Origin: Thermococcus paralvinellae
GTDB lineage: Archaea; Methanobacteriota_B; Thermococci; Thermococcales; Thermococcaceae
Direction of reading: 5' to 3'
Assembly (NCBI RefSeq): GCF_000517445.1
Contig: NZ_CP006965.1
Location: forward strand, 968,681-1,032,680
DNA: 64,000 nt
The notes beneath the pieces were generated by a model, which worked only from the letters and a program-made list of their open reading frames with translations, was not told the origin of the DNA and did not search any database. Both the position numbers and the translations under genes were made by a program. Shown here piece after piece: positions 55,945-64,000 of this stretch (within the stretch, counting starts at the first letter, position 1; the number at the start of each line of letters is the position of its first letter).

Positions 55945-57306
55945 ATGGCCGTCCATCCGATCGATTATCGCTATGGTAGTGAAGAGATGAGAAGAATTTG
56001 GGAAGAAGAAAATAAGCTGCAAAAGATCCTTGACGTTGAGGCAGCTTTAGCGAGAGCACATGCGAAAGTTGGGAATATTCCGGAAGAGAGTGCAAAAGTA
56101 ATAAGCGAAAAAGCTAATATAAAATACGTTAAGCTTGAAAGAGTGAAAGAAATTGAAGCTGAAATTCATCATGATATTATGGCTATAGTAAAAGCTTTAA
56201 GTGAAGTTTGCGGTGAGCACGGTAGGTACGTTCATCTTGGAGCCACTTCAAATGATATAATTGACACTGCAAATGCTCTTCTTATTAGAGAATCCTTAGA
56301 GATAGTTCTTAAAGATTTAAGGGAGATAAGGATAATCCTAAAAGAACTCGCAAAAGAGCACAAATACACCGTTTGTATTGGAAGAACTCACGGACAACAC
56401 GCTGTTCCTACAACTTATGGGATGAAGTTTGCTATATGGCTTGATGAGATACAGAGACACATTGAAAGAATAGAGCAAGCAAAAGATAGGATTTTAGTTG
56501 GACAGATGAGCGGTGCTGTTGGAACCATGGCATCTTTCGGAGAAAAAGGTCTGGAAATCCAACGCTTAGTTATGAAAGATTTAGGACTAAAACCTGCAAG
56601 AATAAGTAATCAGATAATCCAAAGAGATATTTATGCTGAGCTCATGATGATTCTAGCTTTGATCGCGTCCACACTTGACAAAATTGCTCTTGAGATTAGA
56701 AACCTCCAAAGAACTGAAATTCTTGAAGTTAGCGAGCCTTTTGGAAAGAAGCAAGTTGGCTCATCAACAATGCCTCACAAGAGGAATCCAATAAGGAGCG
56801 AAAAAATCTGTGGACTTGCGAGAATCATATACTCTAATGTTATCCCAGCACTTCTGAACAACCCATTATGGCACGAGAGAGACTTAACGAACTCTTCAGT
56901 GGAGAGAGTAATCCTTCCAGAGACATTCATGCTGTTGGATGAAATGTTAAAAAATACAAAAAAAGTGCTCTCTGGCCTGGAATTTTTCCCGGAAAATATA
57001 AAACGCAACCTCTACTTAACAAACAACCTTATAATGGCAGAACCATTGATGCTAAAGCTAACAGAGAAGGGAATAGGAAGACAAGAGGCTCATGAAATTG
57101 TTAGACAAATCGCTATGAAAGCATTCTATGAAAAAAGAGACTTAATCGAGGTTGCTAGAGAAAATGAAGTTGTGAGAGAATACTTAGATGACAAGGATTT
57201 TGAGGAGTTAAAACCGGAGAACTACATTGGACTTGCTCCTCAGATAGTAGATGATGTAATTCAATATATAGAAGAAATTGAACAAAAAGAAGCTCAAGAA
57301 TCTTAG
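55945..57306 (+). CDS. purB: Adenylosuccinate lyase
   Basis: The 453-residue protein has the fumarase/aspartase superfamily signature SSTMPHKRNPIRSEK (catalytic loop), the catalytic histidine region GRTHGQHAVPTTYGMK and HLGATSNDI. It acts twice in purine synthesis: on SAICAR and on adenylosuccinate. GGTGATATC precedes the ATG. No other purine gene is adjacent; the start is preceded by an AT-rich promoter shared with alba. Confidence 0.95.
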   Translation: MAVHPIDYRYGSEEMRRIWEEENKLQKILDVEAALARAHAKVGNIPEESAKVISEKANIKYVKLERVKEIEAEIHHDIMAIVKALSEVCGEHGRYVHLGATSNDIIDTANALLIRESLEIVLKDLREIRIILKELAKEHKYTVCIGRTHGQHAVPTTYGMKFAIWLDEIQRHIERIEQAKDRILVGQMSGAVGTMASFGEKGLEIQRLVMKDLGLKPARISNQIIQRDIYAELMMILALIASTLDKIALEIRNLQRTEILEVSEPFGKKQVGSSTMPHKRNPIRSEKICGLARIIYSNVIPALLNNPLWHERDLTNSSVERVILPETFMLLDEMLKNTKKVLSGLEFFPENIKRNLYLTNNLIMAEPLMLKLTEKGIGRQEAHEIVRQIAMKAFYEKRDLIEVARENEVVREYLDDKDFEELKPENYIGLAPQIVDDVIQYIEEIEQKEAQES

Positions 57307-57623
57307 GCATCTGTTTTCTTGCTGTGTCCATTTTTATTAACTTTTTGTTAGTTTATAACTTCATTATTGGGCATCTCTCAATATTTTCAGAGAATTTTTA
57401 CTTATAATAATTGTGTAATTTATATTTTTTAATATTTTAATTCAAAACTTTCATTTATAGTATTTATAAATTTCAATAAATTACAAAAATCAAACTTCAA
57501 CAATTTATGATAAAATATTAGACTTAAAATAGTAAAAAATTTGAAAAAATTACGATATTTGATATTAAAATTGACAAAAAGATTTAATAACATGCCCAAG
57601 AACTCAAAAATGAGGAGAACAGT
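57307..57623. other. AT-rich intergenic region, no gene seen
   Basis: This 317-base gap begins with a T-rich stretch (CCATTTTTATTAACTTTTTG at about 57328-57348) that may end purB transcription. The rest is very AT-rich without an open frame I can support. A TATA-like GATTTAATAAC near 57580 is well placed for the methyltransferase gene. Confidence 0.4.
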
Positions 57624-59021
57624 ATGGAAGAGCTCTTAAATGCCATAATACAACTTATTGAGAAAGAAAAAGAGGGAGAAAAGAAATTATCTATTCCCCC
57701 AAAAGGAGTTAGAGCACTAATTGAGGCAGTTAGATTAGCAGAGATTATAAAGCCCAGCCAATATGCAAAGAGGGAGGCGTTTAAAAAACACCAGATTGAT
57801 GAGTATTATCTAAACAGAATGCTTACAATGCTTTTTTATGACATCATGAAGAAACAAGGGTTAATAGACAGAGCAATTGAAGATATTGTCGGTGTCAACC
57901 CTTTAATTCTTGATCCCTGGTTAAGGGCAGCTCTCAGGGTTGTAATAGACGTGTCACTCTTTCATCCTTCTAAACCCAGTACTCTCAAGGCTTTAAAATG
58001 GAAAGGATCAGACTTTATATCCTCTAAGACACATCCCTATGTTGGCATGTATTATTGGGACATCTTTGATAAAGTCATTAGCTATAAGCCAAGACCCAAG
58101 AGTAGAGATGAATTCCTCGAATGGAAGTATACTGCACCCATTTGGTTTATAAAGAGAATTAAGAGATTATTGGGTGAGGAAACAGAACAGTTCTTCCAAG
58201 CTGTGAACTCAAAACACAACTGGACAAGTATTAGGGTGAACACCCTCAAAGCTACCGTAGAAGAGGTAGTAGAAACTCTAAGAAGCGAAGGAAAAGAAGT
58301 AAAGGTAAACGAAAGAGTTCCAACTATAGTGAAAATAAAGGGACCATACGATTTTGATAGAAGCAAACTCTTCAGAGAAGGAACGATTTTGGTACAAGAA
58401 GAGGCAAGTGCAGTAGCTTCTCTAATTCTTGATCCTAAACCTGGAATGACTGTTGTGGATTTAGCCGCAGCTCCAGGGGGTAAAACAAGTCACATTGCAG
58501 AACTTATGAAGAATAAAGGAAAGATTTATGCATTTGACATTGATGAATTCAGGATAAAGCGGATGAGAGAAATCCTGAAAAGAATGGGTATAAACATAGT
58601 CAAGATAATCAAAAAAAATGGCAGGAAAGCTCCTAAAATTCTTGGGAAAGAAATTGCAGATAGAGTTCTGCTAGATGCACCATGTACTTCATCTGGAACC
58701 ATAGGTAAGAATCCAGAATTAAGATGGAGATTAAGGGAAGTGAAGATCCAAGAAATGGCTGAGCTACAGAAAGATTTACTTAAAGCGGCTGCCCAGCTCC
58801 TAAAGCCAGGAGGTAGGCTATTGTATGCAACATGCAGTCTTTTCCCTGAGGAGAATGAGGAGAATATAGAGTGGTTTTTAGAGATACACGACAACTTTAG
58901 ATTAATACCGTTAAATGACCCATATGATGAATCTCCACTGTTGAAAGGCACTATGAGGGCATATCCACATAGACACAATACCATAGGGTTCTTCTATGCT
59001 CTTCTAGAAAAAGTTGAATGA
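57624..59021 (+). CDS. RsmB/NSUN-type RNA m5C methyltransferase
   Basis: The 465-residue protein has an N-terminal helical NusB-like part (residues 1 to about 150) and then the RsmB/Nop2/Sun methyltransferase core: SAM site DLAAAPGGKTSHIAE, catalytic motif IV LDAPCTSSGTIGKNPEL and motif VI YATCSLFPEENEEN. Both catalytic cysteines are present. It would methylate cytosine C5 in rRNA or tRNA. GAGGAGAACAGT precedes the ATG. The stop overlaps the start of the small 4-TM gene. Confidence 0.9.
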   Translation: MEELLNAIIQLIEKEKEGEKKLSIPPKGVRALIEAVRLAEIIKPSQYAKREAFKKHQIDEYYLNRMLTMLFYDIMKKQGLIDRAIEDIVGVNPLILDPWLRAALRVVIDVSLFHPSKPSTLKALKWKGSDFISSKTHPYVGMYYWDIFDKVISYKPRPKSRDEFLEWKYTAPIWFIKRIKRLLGEETEQFFQAVNSKHNWTSIRVNTLKATVEEVVETLRSEGKEVKVNERVPTIVKIKGPYDFDRSKLFREGTILVQEEASAVASLILDPKPGMTVVDLAAAPGGKTSHIAELMKNKGKIYAFDIDEFRIKRMREILKRMGINIVKIIKKNGRKAPKILGKEIADRVLLDAPCTSSGTIGKNPELRWRLREVKIQEMAELQKDLLKAAAQLLKPGGRLLYATCSLFPEENEENIEWFLEIHDNFRLIPLNDPYDESPLLKGTMRAYPHRHNTIGFFYALLEKVE

Positions 59022-59412
59022 ATGTAATTATGATGGATAAAGTTAAAAATATAACCATCAATGGAATTAAGGTGCCAAAGATGCTGGAGATATTGGGGTT
59101 CATATTCTACGCTGGAGCAGCATTAGTGATACTATTTATAGCAGCGTTTTCTGGAGGAATTTCGAGAATACTAGCATTTCCAGCAGCAATAGGCTATATG
59201 CTTCTTGCATTTTGGTCAATAGAGCAGGTGGGGCTGACATAGTTTCAAGAGGTCAAAACAGAGATAAAAGACTGATGCTTGCATTAAACTTAGCTTCCTT
59301 TGGTCTAGGGGCAGTTTCGTTCTATATCTACATGGAAAGCATTGCAACACCAGCTTTGCTCCTTGGACCTGCCTTTGTCATTGGGCTTTGGAAGAGCTTT
59401 AAGGAACATTAA
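59018..59412 (+). pseudogene. Small membrane protein split by a -1 frameshift
   Basis: Two overlapping frames, 59018-59242 and 59212-59412, together encode a protein of about 131 residues with four hydrophobic segments: ILGFIFYAGAALVILF, LAFPAAIGYMLLAFW, LMLALNLASFGLGAVSF and TPALLLGPAFVIGLW. One extra G in the GGGG run at 59230-59233 would join them as IEQVGADIVSRGQN. Alone, each half would have two TM segments. I cannot tell a sequencing error from a real mutation. No recognised family; the start overlaps the methyltransferase stop by ATGA. Confidence 0.6.
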
Positions 59413-59507
59413 CTCTTGTTTTCTTTTCTTATCATTTTTTATGGCCTTTTGTATTCATCTGTTCAAAAACTTTAGATATAATGAATCTTATATGACAATT
59501 ATGTATA

Positions 59508-60295
59508 GTGGTAAAATTAACAAGGTTTAAAAAGACTCGGAAACATTACTTGGTTATGGGGAGAGAGATGTGTGGAGCATATAATTTGGCAAAACATGAA
59601 GGCCTATATCTAAACCTTACCCCCTGGAGGGAAGATAATATTCTGAAGCCCTTTCGATGGTACTACTCAAAACAGCTTAGGATTGGGGGTTTAAATCCGA
59701 GAACTACTGCCATTTTGCTAACACGAGCAGAAACAGGAGCTGATACATATACCACAGCAATATACCTGAATCATATTCTAAAGACAAAGCTAACAAGTCT
59801 TCAGTCTGTAGCATCATGGAAACGCCAGATAACAGCAGAGGATATAGTTAAAACTGTAAGAAAAACACCCAAATCGTTAACACAGGAGAGTATTTTGGAT
59901 ACAATAAAATCTGGAGTGGAAAATGCAGTCAATAAACTCAGTGGGATTTCAATTGATAACACAAAATCAAAAGTACCCCACTGGCTAATAAAAACACACA
60001 TTTCTAAGACACTTTCTGAGCATACAATAAGCCTGATAGAATGGACATTAGACAACAGTCGATATGATATTTATCTACCGTTGGAAAATGTAGCGATTGA
60101 GGTAAAATATGTCTGGGGATATACCATAAATTATCGTGAATATGCTGAGAGAGACAAAGCTATCTATGTCATCGTGGGTAAAATGTCTCATGGGAAAAAC
60201 TCAAAAGAATAAGCGAGGCTAAAGGTATAAATTACATTCTGTACCGTACAGATTATGGTAGGTTCTTTTCGAATCTTGCGGATCTAGGTGAGTAA
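59508..60295 (+). pseudogene. PD-(D/E)XK nuclease-like protein with apparent -1 frameshift
   Basis: The open frame runs 59508-60212. Shifting by -1 at the TGGGAAAAA run (60191-60199) adds EKLKRISEAKGINYILYRTD and a further 14 residues to a stop at 60293-60295, just two bases before the next gene's ATG. Residues 187-200 show the nuclease pattern: Asp187 in RYDIYL and Glu198-x-Lys200 in VAIEVKY, a PD-(D/E)XK fold core. The continuation has the plausible end of this fold. The start is uncertain (GTG 59508, ATG 59556). The family is not recognised; it may be a mobile or defence nuclease. Confidence 0.6.
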
Positions 60296-60296
60296 C

Positions 60297-60668
60297 ATGG
60301 TAGAGGATGGCACTGTAAAGTATACCCACCTTGGTCCCCTTGCAATGGAAATAATCATGACAAAGCTCCAACAGGCCGTTCTCTATCGGAATATGACCCA
60401 ACCATTTTTCAGAGAAAATCAGAAAAATGGATATCTTGAACTGGTGATCCCCGTTAACTGCCTCTCTCCACTAGAAAAATATGTTTTGGAAGCGGCTGGT
60501 TATCCGAAAAAGCCTGTACGGCTTGGAGATAGCATCATCAGAGCGTTTATAATAAATGTCTATCACATAGAACAGGACAACCCAGAACTATCGAAGAAGA
60601 TAATCGATATCTACAATAAACGTCTGGAAGAGAGTTGCGTTGGCCCGTGTTACAAATATGAAAAATAA
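60297..60668 (+). CDS. Uncharacterised protein following the nuclease-like gene
   Basis: I do not recognise this 123-residue protein (MVEDGTVKYTHLGPLAMEII, CLSPLEKYVLEAAGYP, SCVGPCYKYEK). It is soluble, mixed helical, with a CxxxxC at the C-terminus. It begins two bases after the corrected stop of the nuclease-like gene, with GGTGAG as ribosome-binding site, so the two are one operon and the protein may be a nuclease partner or inhibitor. No toxin or antitoxin motif is visible. Confidence 0.6.
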   Translation: MVEDGTVKYTHLGPLAMEIIMTKLQQAVLYRNMTQPFFRENQKNGYLELVIPVNCLSPLEKYVLEAAGYPKKPVRLGDSIIRAFIINVYHIEQDNPELSKKIIDIYNKRLEESCVGPCYKYEK

Positions 60669-61074
60669 CCACCATGAATCGTAACCAATTTTTGTGTTGT
60701 TAAAGCGGGGTTAGAGAATAAAAATATGTAGTTTTGAACAACATGTCAAGGCACAGGTAAATGCTTGTCAGCTTTCCATAATACATCATTAAACGTAAAA
60801 ATCTTAATTATGATTATTGTAATATTTCAAAAATTTTTACAATTATGTTTAATTTACTATTATAATTACCAAATAAAGAAAAGTTTATGATACCTTAAGG
60901 TTTTATTTTTGATGATAGTCATTTAAACTAATAAAATTAAAATTATGCTACATGTCAAAAATTACTTATAATCAACGTTAAAATTCCCACAAAATTCTGA
61001 GAGATAATTTCACAATTTTTGCATATGCACAAAATTTTTAAACTTTTAGGTTCCCCTAATTTTGGGGTGAAGAT
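60669..61074. other. AT-rich intergenic region with promoter of the ATPase pair
   Basis: No gene can be supported in these 406 bases. A TATA-like TTTTTAAAC lies at about 61035-61043, followed by CCCC (61053-61056) and GGGG (61064-61067), an inverted repeat whose 3' arm is part of the ribosome-binding site GGGGTGA of the gene at 61075. The rest is A/T-rich. Confidence 0.45.
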
Positions 61075-61935
61075 ATGCAAATAGCAGTTAGCGGAGGAAA
61101 GGGAGGAACTGGAAAATCAACGGTTGTAATTAACTTAGCTATTGCTCTGAGGGATTACTTTGACCTGACTTTGGCAGATTTGGATGTTGAAGCTCCTAAT
61201 GACCACATACTCTTAGGGATAAAACTCCAAAATGAAGAACCTGTCAAGCTTTTCATGCCACGTTTTGACTATTTCAAATGTATCAGATGCAAAAAATGTG
61301 CGGAGGTTTGTGAGGAGCACGCAATAATCACTATGAAAGATGGAACACCCTTTTTAATGCCAACATTGTGTTCTGGTTGTGGTGCCTGTCAGATTGTCTG
61401 TCCCGTCGAAGGAGCAATTTTAGAAGGTAAAAAGCTGATGGGTTACACATACTTAACCGAAACTCCATATGGCTTCCCTTTAGTTACCGGTAAGCTGTTA
61501 GAGGGAGAAGAGAGGGCAATGCCTATAGTCGTTGCAGCAAAGAAAAGAGCAAAAGCACTCAATAAAGAACTTTTGATCGTTGATACTGCTGCAGGAACGA
61601 GCAATACTGTTTCTAAAGCTTTAGAGGATTCCCAGCTTATTATTGCTGTCACTGAACCCACGCCGTTAGGTCTTCATGATTTAGAGTTAATTCTCAAGCT
61701 CGCAGATATTATTGGAATTAAAACATGGGTTGTTATCAATAGAAGTGATTTAGGAAATAAGGATGCTGTGAAAGAACTCGCAAGAAAATATAACGCCAGA
61801 ATTATTGCTGAGATTCCCTATAGTGAAAACATACTAAAGAGCTACGTTGAAGGGAAACCAATTGTTTTAAGTGATTGCGAGGAAGCGGAAATTTTCAGAA
61901 AGCTTGCTGAAGAGGTTGCTAACTATTTGAGGTGA
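61075..61935 (+). CDS. MinD/Mrp-type P-loop ATPase with inserted 4Fe-4S ferredoxin domain
   Basis: The 286-residue protein begins with the deviant Walker A SGGKGGTGKSTV and LADLDVEAPN, then an inserted two-cluster ferredoxin domain at about residues 60-110 (CIRCKKCAEVC and CSGCGACQIVC), then returns to the ATPase fold (VDTAAGTSN and IAVTEPTPLG). Such archaeal paralogues (COG1149-like) are thought to act in Fe-S cluster handling. GGGGTGA precedes the ATG. A close paralogue follows directly, so the two could form a heterodimer. Confidence 0.86.
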   Translation: MQIAVSGGKGGTGKSTVVINLAIALRDYFDLTLADLDVEAPNDHILLGIKLQNEEPVKLFMPRFDYFKCIRCKKCAEVCEEHAIITMKDGTPFLMPTLCSGCGACQIVCPVEGAILEGKKLMGYTYLTETPYGFPLVTGKLLEGEERAMPIVVAAKKRAKALNKELLIVDTAAGTSNTVSKALEDSQLIIAVTEPTPLGLHDLELILKLADIIGIKTWVVINRSDLGNKDAVKELARKYNARIIAEIPYSENILKSYVEGKPIVLSDCEEAEIFRKLAEEVANYLR

Positions 61936-61940
61936 TTAAA

Positions 61941-62828
61941 ATGCAGATTGTCATTGCAAGCGGTAAAGGAGGAGTTGGAAAGTCAACAGTTGCAGCCTCA
62001 CTCATATATCTGCTCAAGGACAGGTACAAACTTATAGTGGTTGATGCGGATGCCGATGCTCCAAATCTCCACCTGCTCTTTGGGGTTGAAAAGTGGGAAG
62101 AAGAGAAAGAGCTAACAGGAGCTAAAGTTGCAAGGATAAATCAAGATACGTGTATCAGATGCGGTATTTGCTATGAGAGATGTCCCTATGAAAGCATAAA
62201 GCTTGTGGATGGAAAATACGTTGTGAATGAGCTCACATGTGAAGGCTGTGGGGTATGTAAACTCGTGTGCCCAGTTAGAGGGACAATAACTCTTGAAGAA
62301 GCTCGCTCTGGAGTAATTAAGAAGACAACAACAAGGTATGGGTTCCCATTGATTTCGGCTCAATTGGACGTGGGGAGGCCAAACTCTGGAAAGCTCGTTA
62401 CAGAGGAAAAAGAGTGGGCAAAAAGAATAATGCAGGAGCAGAGATTAGATCACATGATAGTCGATTCAGCAGCTGGAATTGGATGTCAAGTGATTGCCAG
62501 CATTGGTGGAGCAGATGTCGCTATCCTTGTCGCAGAGCCAACTCCAGCATCACTGAGCGATGTTAAGAGGGTTTACAAGGTTGTCCAGCATTTTAGAGAG
62601 CCCGCTTACTTAATAATCAACAAAGCAGACATTAATCCTGGCTTCAAGGGACTTTATGAGTTTGCGGAGCAAGAGGGAATACCAATTTTGGGTGAAATAC
62701 CCTATGATAGGGCAATTCCATACAGTATGACAATGCTTAAGCCATTTGTTGAAGCATTCCCAGAATCAAAAGCTAGCAAAGCGCTTAAGGAAATTGCAAA
62801 AGCTGTGGAAGATGAAATTTTAAAGTAG
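61941..62828 (+). CDS. MinD/Mrp-type P-loop ATPase with inserted 4Fe-4S domain (second paralogue)
   Basis: The 295-residue protein mirrors its upstream neighbour: ASGKGGVGKSTV, VDADADAPNLH, inserted ferredoxin domain (CIRCGICYERC and CEGCGVCKLVC), VDSAAGIGC and VAEPTPAS. The closeness in layout indicates an old duplication. ATG 61941 has GAGGTGATTAAA upstream; the open frame starts slightly earlier at GTG 61932. The pair is probably co-translated, six bases apart. Confidence 0.86.
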   Translation: MQIVIASGKGGVGKSTVAASLIYLLKDRYKLIVVDADADAPNLHLLFGVEKWEEEKELTGAKVARINQDTCIRCGICYERCPYESIKLVDGKYVVNELTCEGCGVCKLVCPVRGTITLEEARSGVIKKTTTRYGFPLISAQLDVGRPNSGKLVTEEKEWAKRIMQEQRLDHMIVDSAAGIGCQVIASIGGADVAILVAEPTPASLSDVKRVYKVVQHFREPAYLIINKADINPGFKGLYEFAEQEGIPILGEIPYDRAIPYSMTMLKPFVEAFPESKASKALKEIAKAVEDEILK

Positions 62829-62995
62829 TTTTAATTTTTATTTTCTCTAATCTAAATTATGTAATGATAAACTGTGACAAAAACATGTCTTGATAACATT
62901 GAGATGGCCTTTTTGGTCCTGCTCGTCTTTAGGATCTTAATCTGTGTTATATCACTGGTTTAGTTGTTAGACACTACCGATAAGCCTAAAGCTAT

Positions 62996-64000
62996 ATGGG
63001 TGCAATATTACACGAAATGACAAAGTGCAAGTTGTGTGGTCATGAGTCCGAAGAGATAAGCAAATCAATTGGAGTATGTGTTAACTGCCTTAGAAAAGAT
63101 AAGCAAGCCGTGAAAACAGCAATGGAAAGCCACTTCAAGTGGCGCGAACTTATGGGGCTTCCCCCAGAGCCGCCAAAAAATGGAGAGCTTCAATGCAAAA
63201 TCTGTGTTAATGAGTGCAAGATTCCAAGAGATAGTTCAGGTTACTGCGGAATAATATGGAACAAAGGTGGAAGGTTAACCACAATAACTGGGACATTCGA
63301 TAAAGGTTATTTTCACTGGTATCTCGATCCTCATCCAACAAACTGTGTTGCTGAACCTGTCTGTCCTGAGCGAGAGCATTACGGCTTTTACAACTTGGCT
63401 GTCTTCTTTGCTGGATGCAACTTGAACTGCCTCTTCTGCCAGAACATCCACCACAAATACATGATAAAAGAAGGCAGAATTGATATGGGAGAAGGCGTTG
63501 TATTAAGTACTAATGAGCTTGCAAATATCGCTATGCAGAGACGGGTTACTTGTGTCTGCTACTTCGGAGGTGATCCAACACCGCACAGCATTTATGCCCT
63601 GAAAGTCTCAAGGAAAATTCTAAAGCGAACTGAAGAGAGTAAGAGAATTAAAAGAATTTGCTGGGAAACAAACGGTCTAGAGAATCCAAGGATAATGAAA
63701 GAGATGGCAGAACTCAGTCTCAAAAGTGGAGGAATCCTTAAGATTGACTGGAAAGCATATACGCCAAGAGTTTATCAAGCTCTGACAGGCATAAATGGGA
63801 AAAAGCTATCGAAAGGATAAAGGAGAACGTTAGGCTTGTCTTGAAGATGGGGGAGGGGAGAGAGCCACCTCTTTTGGTTGTCAGCACTCTTGTAGTTCCT
63901 CACTACGTTGATGAACACGAGATATTCAATATTGCAAACTATATAGCTGAAATAAATCCAGAAACGCCTTATGTACTGTTAGCTTTTGCTCCTCAGCACT
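62996..64000 (+). CDS. Radical SAM protein (PFL-activase-like, COG1180 group), apparent -1 frameshift, partial
   Basis: The N-terminal part has a zinc ribbon-like pair (CKLCGHES, CVNCLR), a further CKICVNECK, and the radical SAM motif GCNLNCLFCQN at about residue 140, followed by YFGGDPTP. The frame stops at 63818-63820, but shifting by -1 at TGGGAAAAA (63796-63804) continues with EKAIERIKENVRLVLKMG and LLVVSTLVVPHYVDEHEI to the window edge, the expected C-terminal part of this family. So the gene is broken at one base, or misread, or recoded. The true C-terminus is outside. No clear ribosome-binding site. Confidence 0.72.

Noticed and set aside
61053-61067. CCCC/GGGG hairpin as a riboswitch
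   Set aside because: A four-pair stem is too short to call a regulatory RNA at hyperthermophilic temperature; noted only as a possible translation effect.
62829-62995. Possible box C/D guide RNA (ATGATAA, TTGATAA and TTGA-like elements)
   Set aside because: The C and D box matches are imperfect and the spacing does not fit the usual C-D'-C'-D layout.

Overview
The window is a 64-kb piece of a euryarchaeal chromosome, almost certainly of the order Thermococcales (a low-GC Thermococcus, Palaeococcus or Pyrococcus type). Grounds: RadB, FAU-1, class I lysyl-tRNA synthetase, PAN with a C-terminal HbYX tail, proteasome beta, Alba, RIO2, PfpI, AlaX-S, a PdhA-F-X-B proline dehydrogenase operon and a DUF1884 protein. 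Ribosome-binding sites are of the GGAGGTGAT type, TATA boxes are archaeal, and some transcripts look leaderless. Genes are packed tightly, with frequent ATGA overlaps and convergent overlaps. I name the order with confidence but not the species.

Layout. 0-8 kb: ASCH protein (cut by the edge), metallo-beta-lactamase hydrolase, radB, FAU-1 RNase with a coiled-coil/winged-helix partner, moaA, HAD phosphatase, DUF366, a polyprenol-kinase-like membrane protein and an orphan. 8-24 kb: lysS, iorB, an AbrB-PhoU regulator, Thr-type asparaginase, two MFS carriers, a biotin-synthase-like radical SAM protein, rio2, pan, an orphan cas6, a GlcNAc-1-P transferase facing a HAD-GT2 fusion plus DUF2304, dCMP deaminase, a BlaI regulator with M48 peptidase, and pyrH. 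24-29.6 kb: a pentapeptide-repeat potassium-channel-like protein, a CoA-disulfide-reductase-like flavoprotein, kptA, an MFS carrier and tRNA-Leu(TAG).

29.8-39.8 kb is a proline/hydroxyproline catabolic island. It holds a complete pdhA-F-X-B operon, a second alpha/beta dehydrogenase pair of modified architecture, a pyrroline-2-carboxylate-reductase-like (OCD/mu-crystallin) enzyme, a two-cysteine proline racemase/hydroxyproline epimerase, and an NSS transporter with a 39-residue MetS-like small subunit. Together these could import, epimerise and oxidise (hydroxy)proline.

40-56 kb: DRG-type GTPase, Lrp regulator, pfpI, a PspC pair, a CitG-like protein, DUF1884 (Family 4 'A-domain' encapsulin candidate) beside OsmC, SPL-like radical SAM protein, a class I amidotransferase that has lost Cys and His of its triad, a cyclic-2,3-DPG-synthetase-like protein, alaX, thrC, a metallopeptidase, a fused CoA transferase, psmB, a CBS/zinc-ribbon protein, a membrane-anchored winged-helix regulator and alba. 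56-64 kb: purB, an RsmB/NSUN methyltransferase, a small region with a 4-TM protein and a PD-(D/E)XK-like nuclease plus partner, two MinD-type ATPases with inserted ferredoxin domains, and a radical SAM protein running off the edge.

Three genes between 59 and 64 kb carry an apparent -1 frameshift, each explained by one missing base at a G-run, two of them in the identical context TGGGAAAAA. This points to a sequence artefact, recoding or local gene decay. The most interesting items are the DUF1884-OsmC pair, the modified second dehydrogenase, the channel with a pentapeptide-repeat domain, the pseudo-amidotransferase and the frameshift cluster. No CRISPR array, insertion sequence or rRNA was seen.
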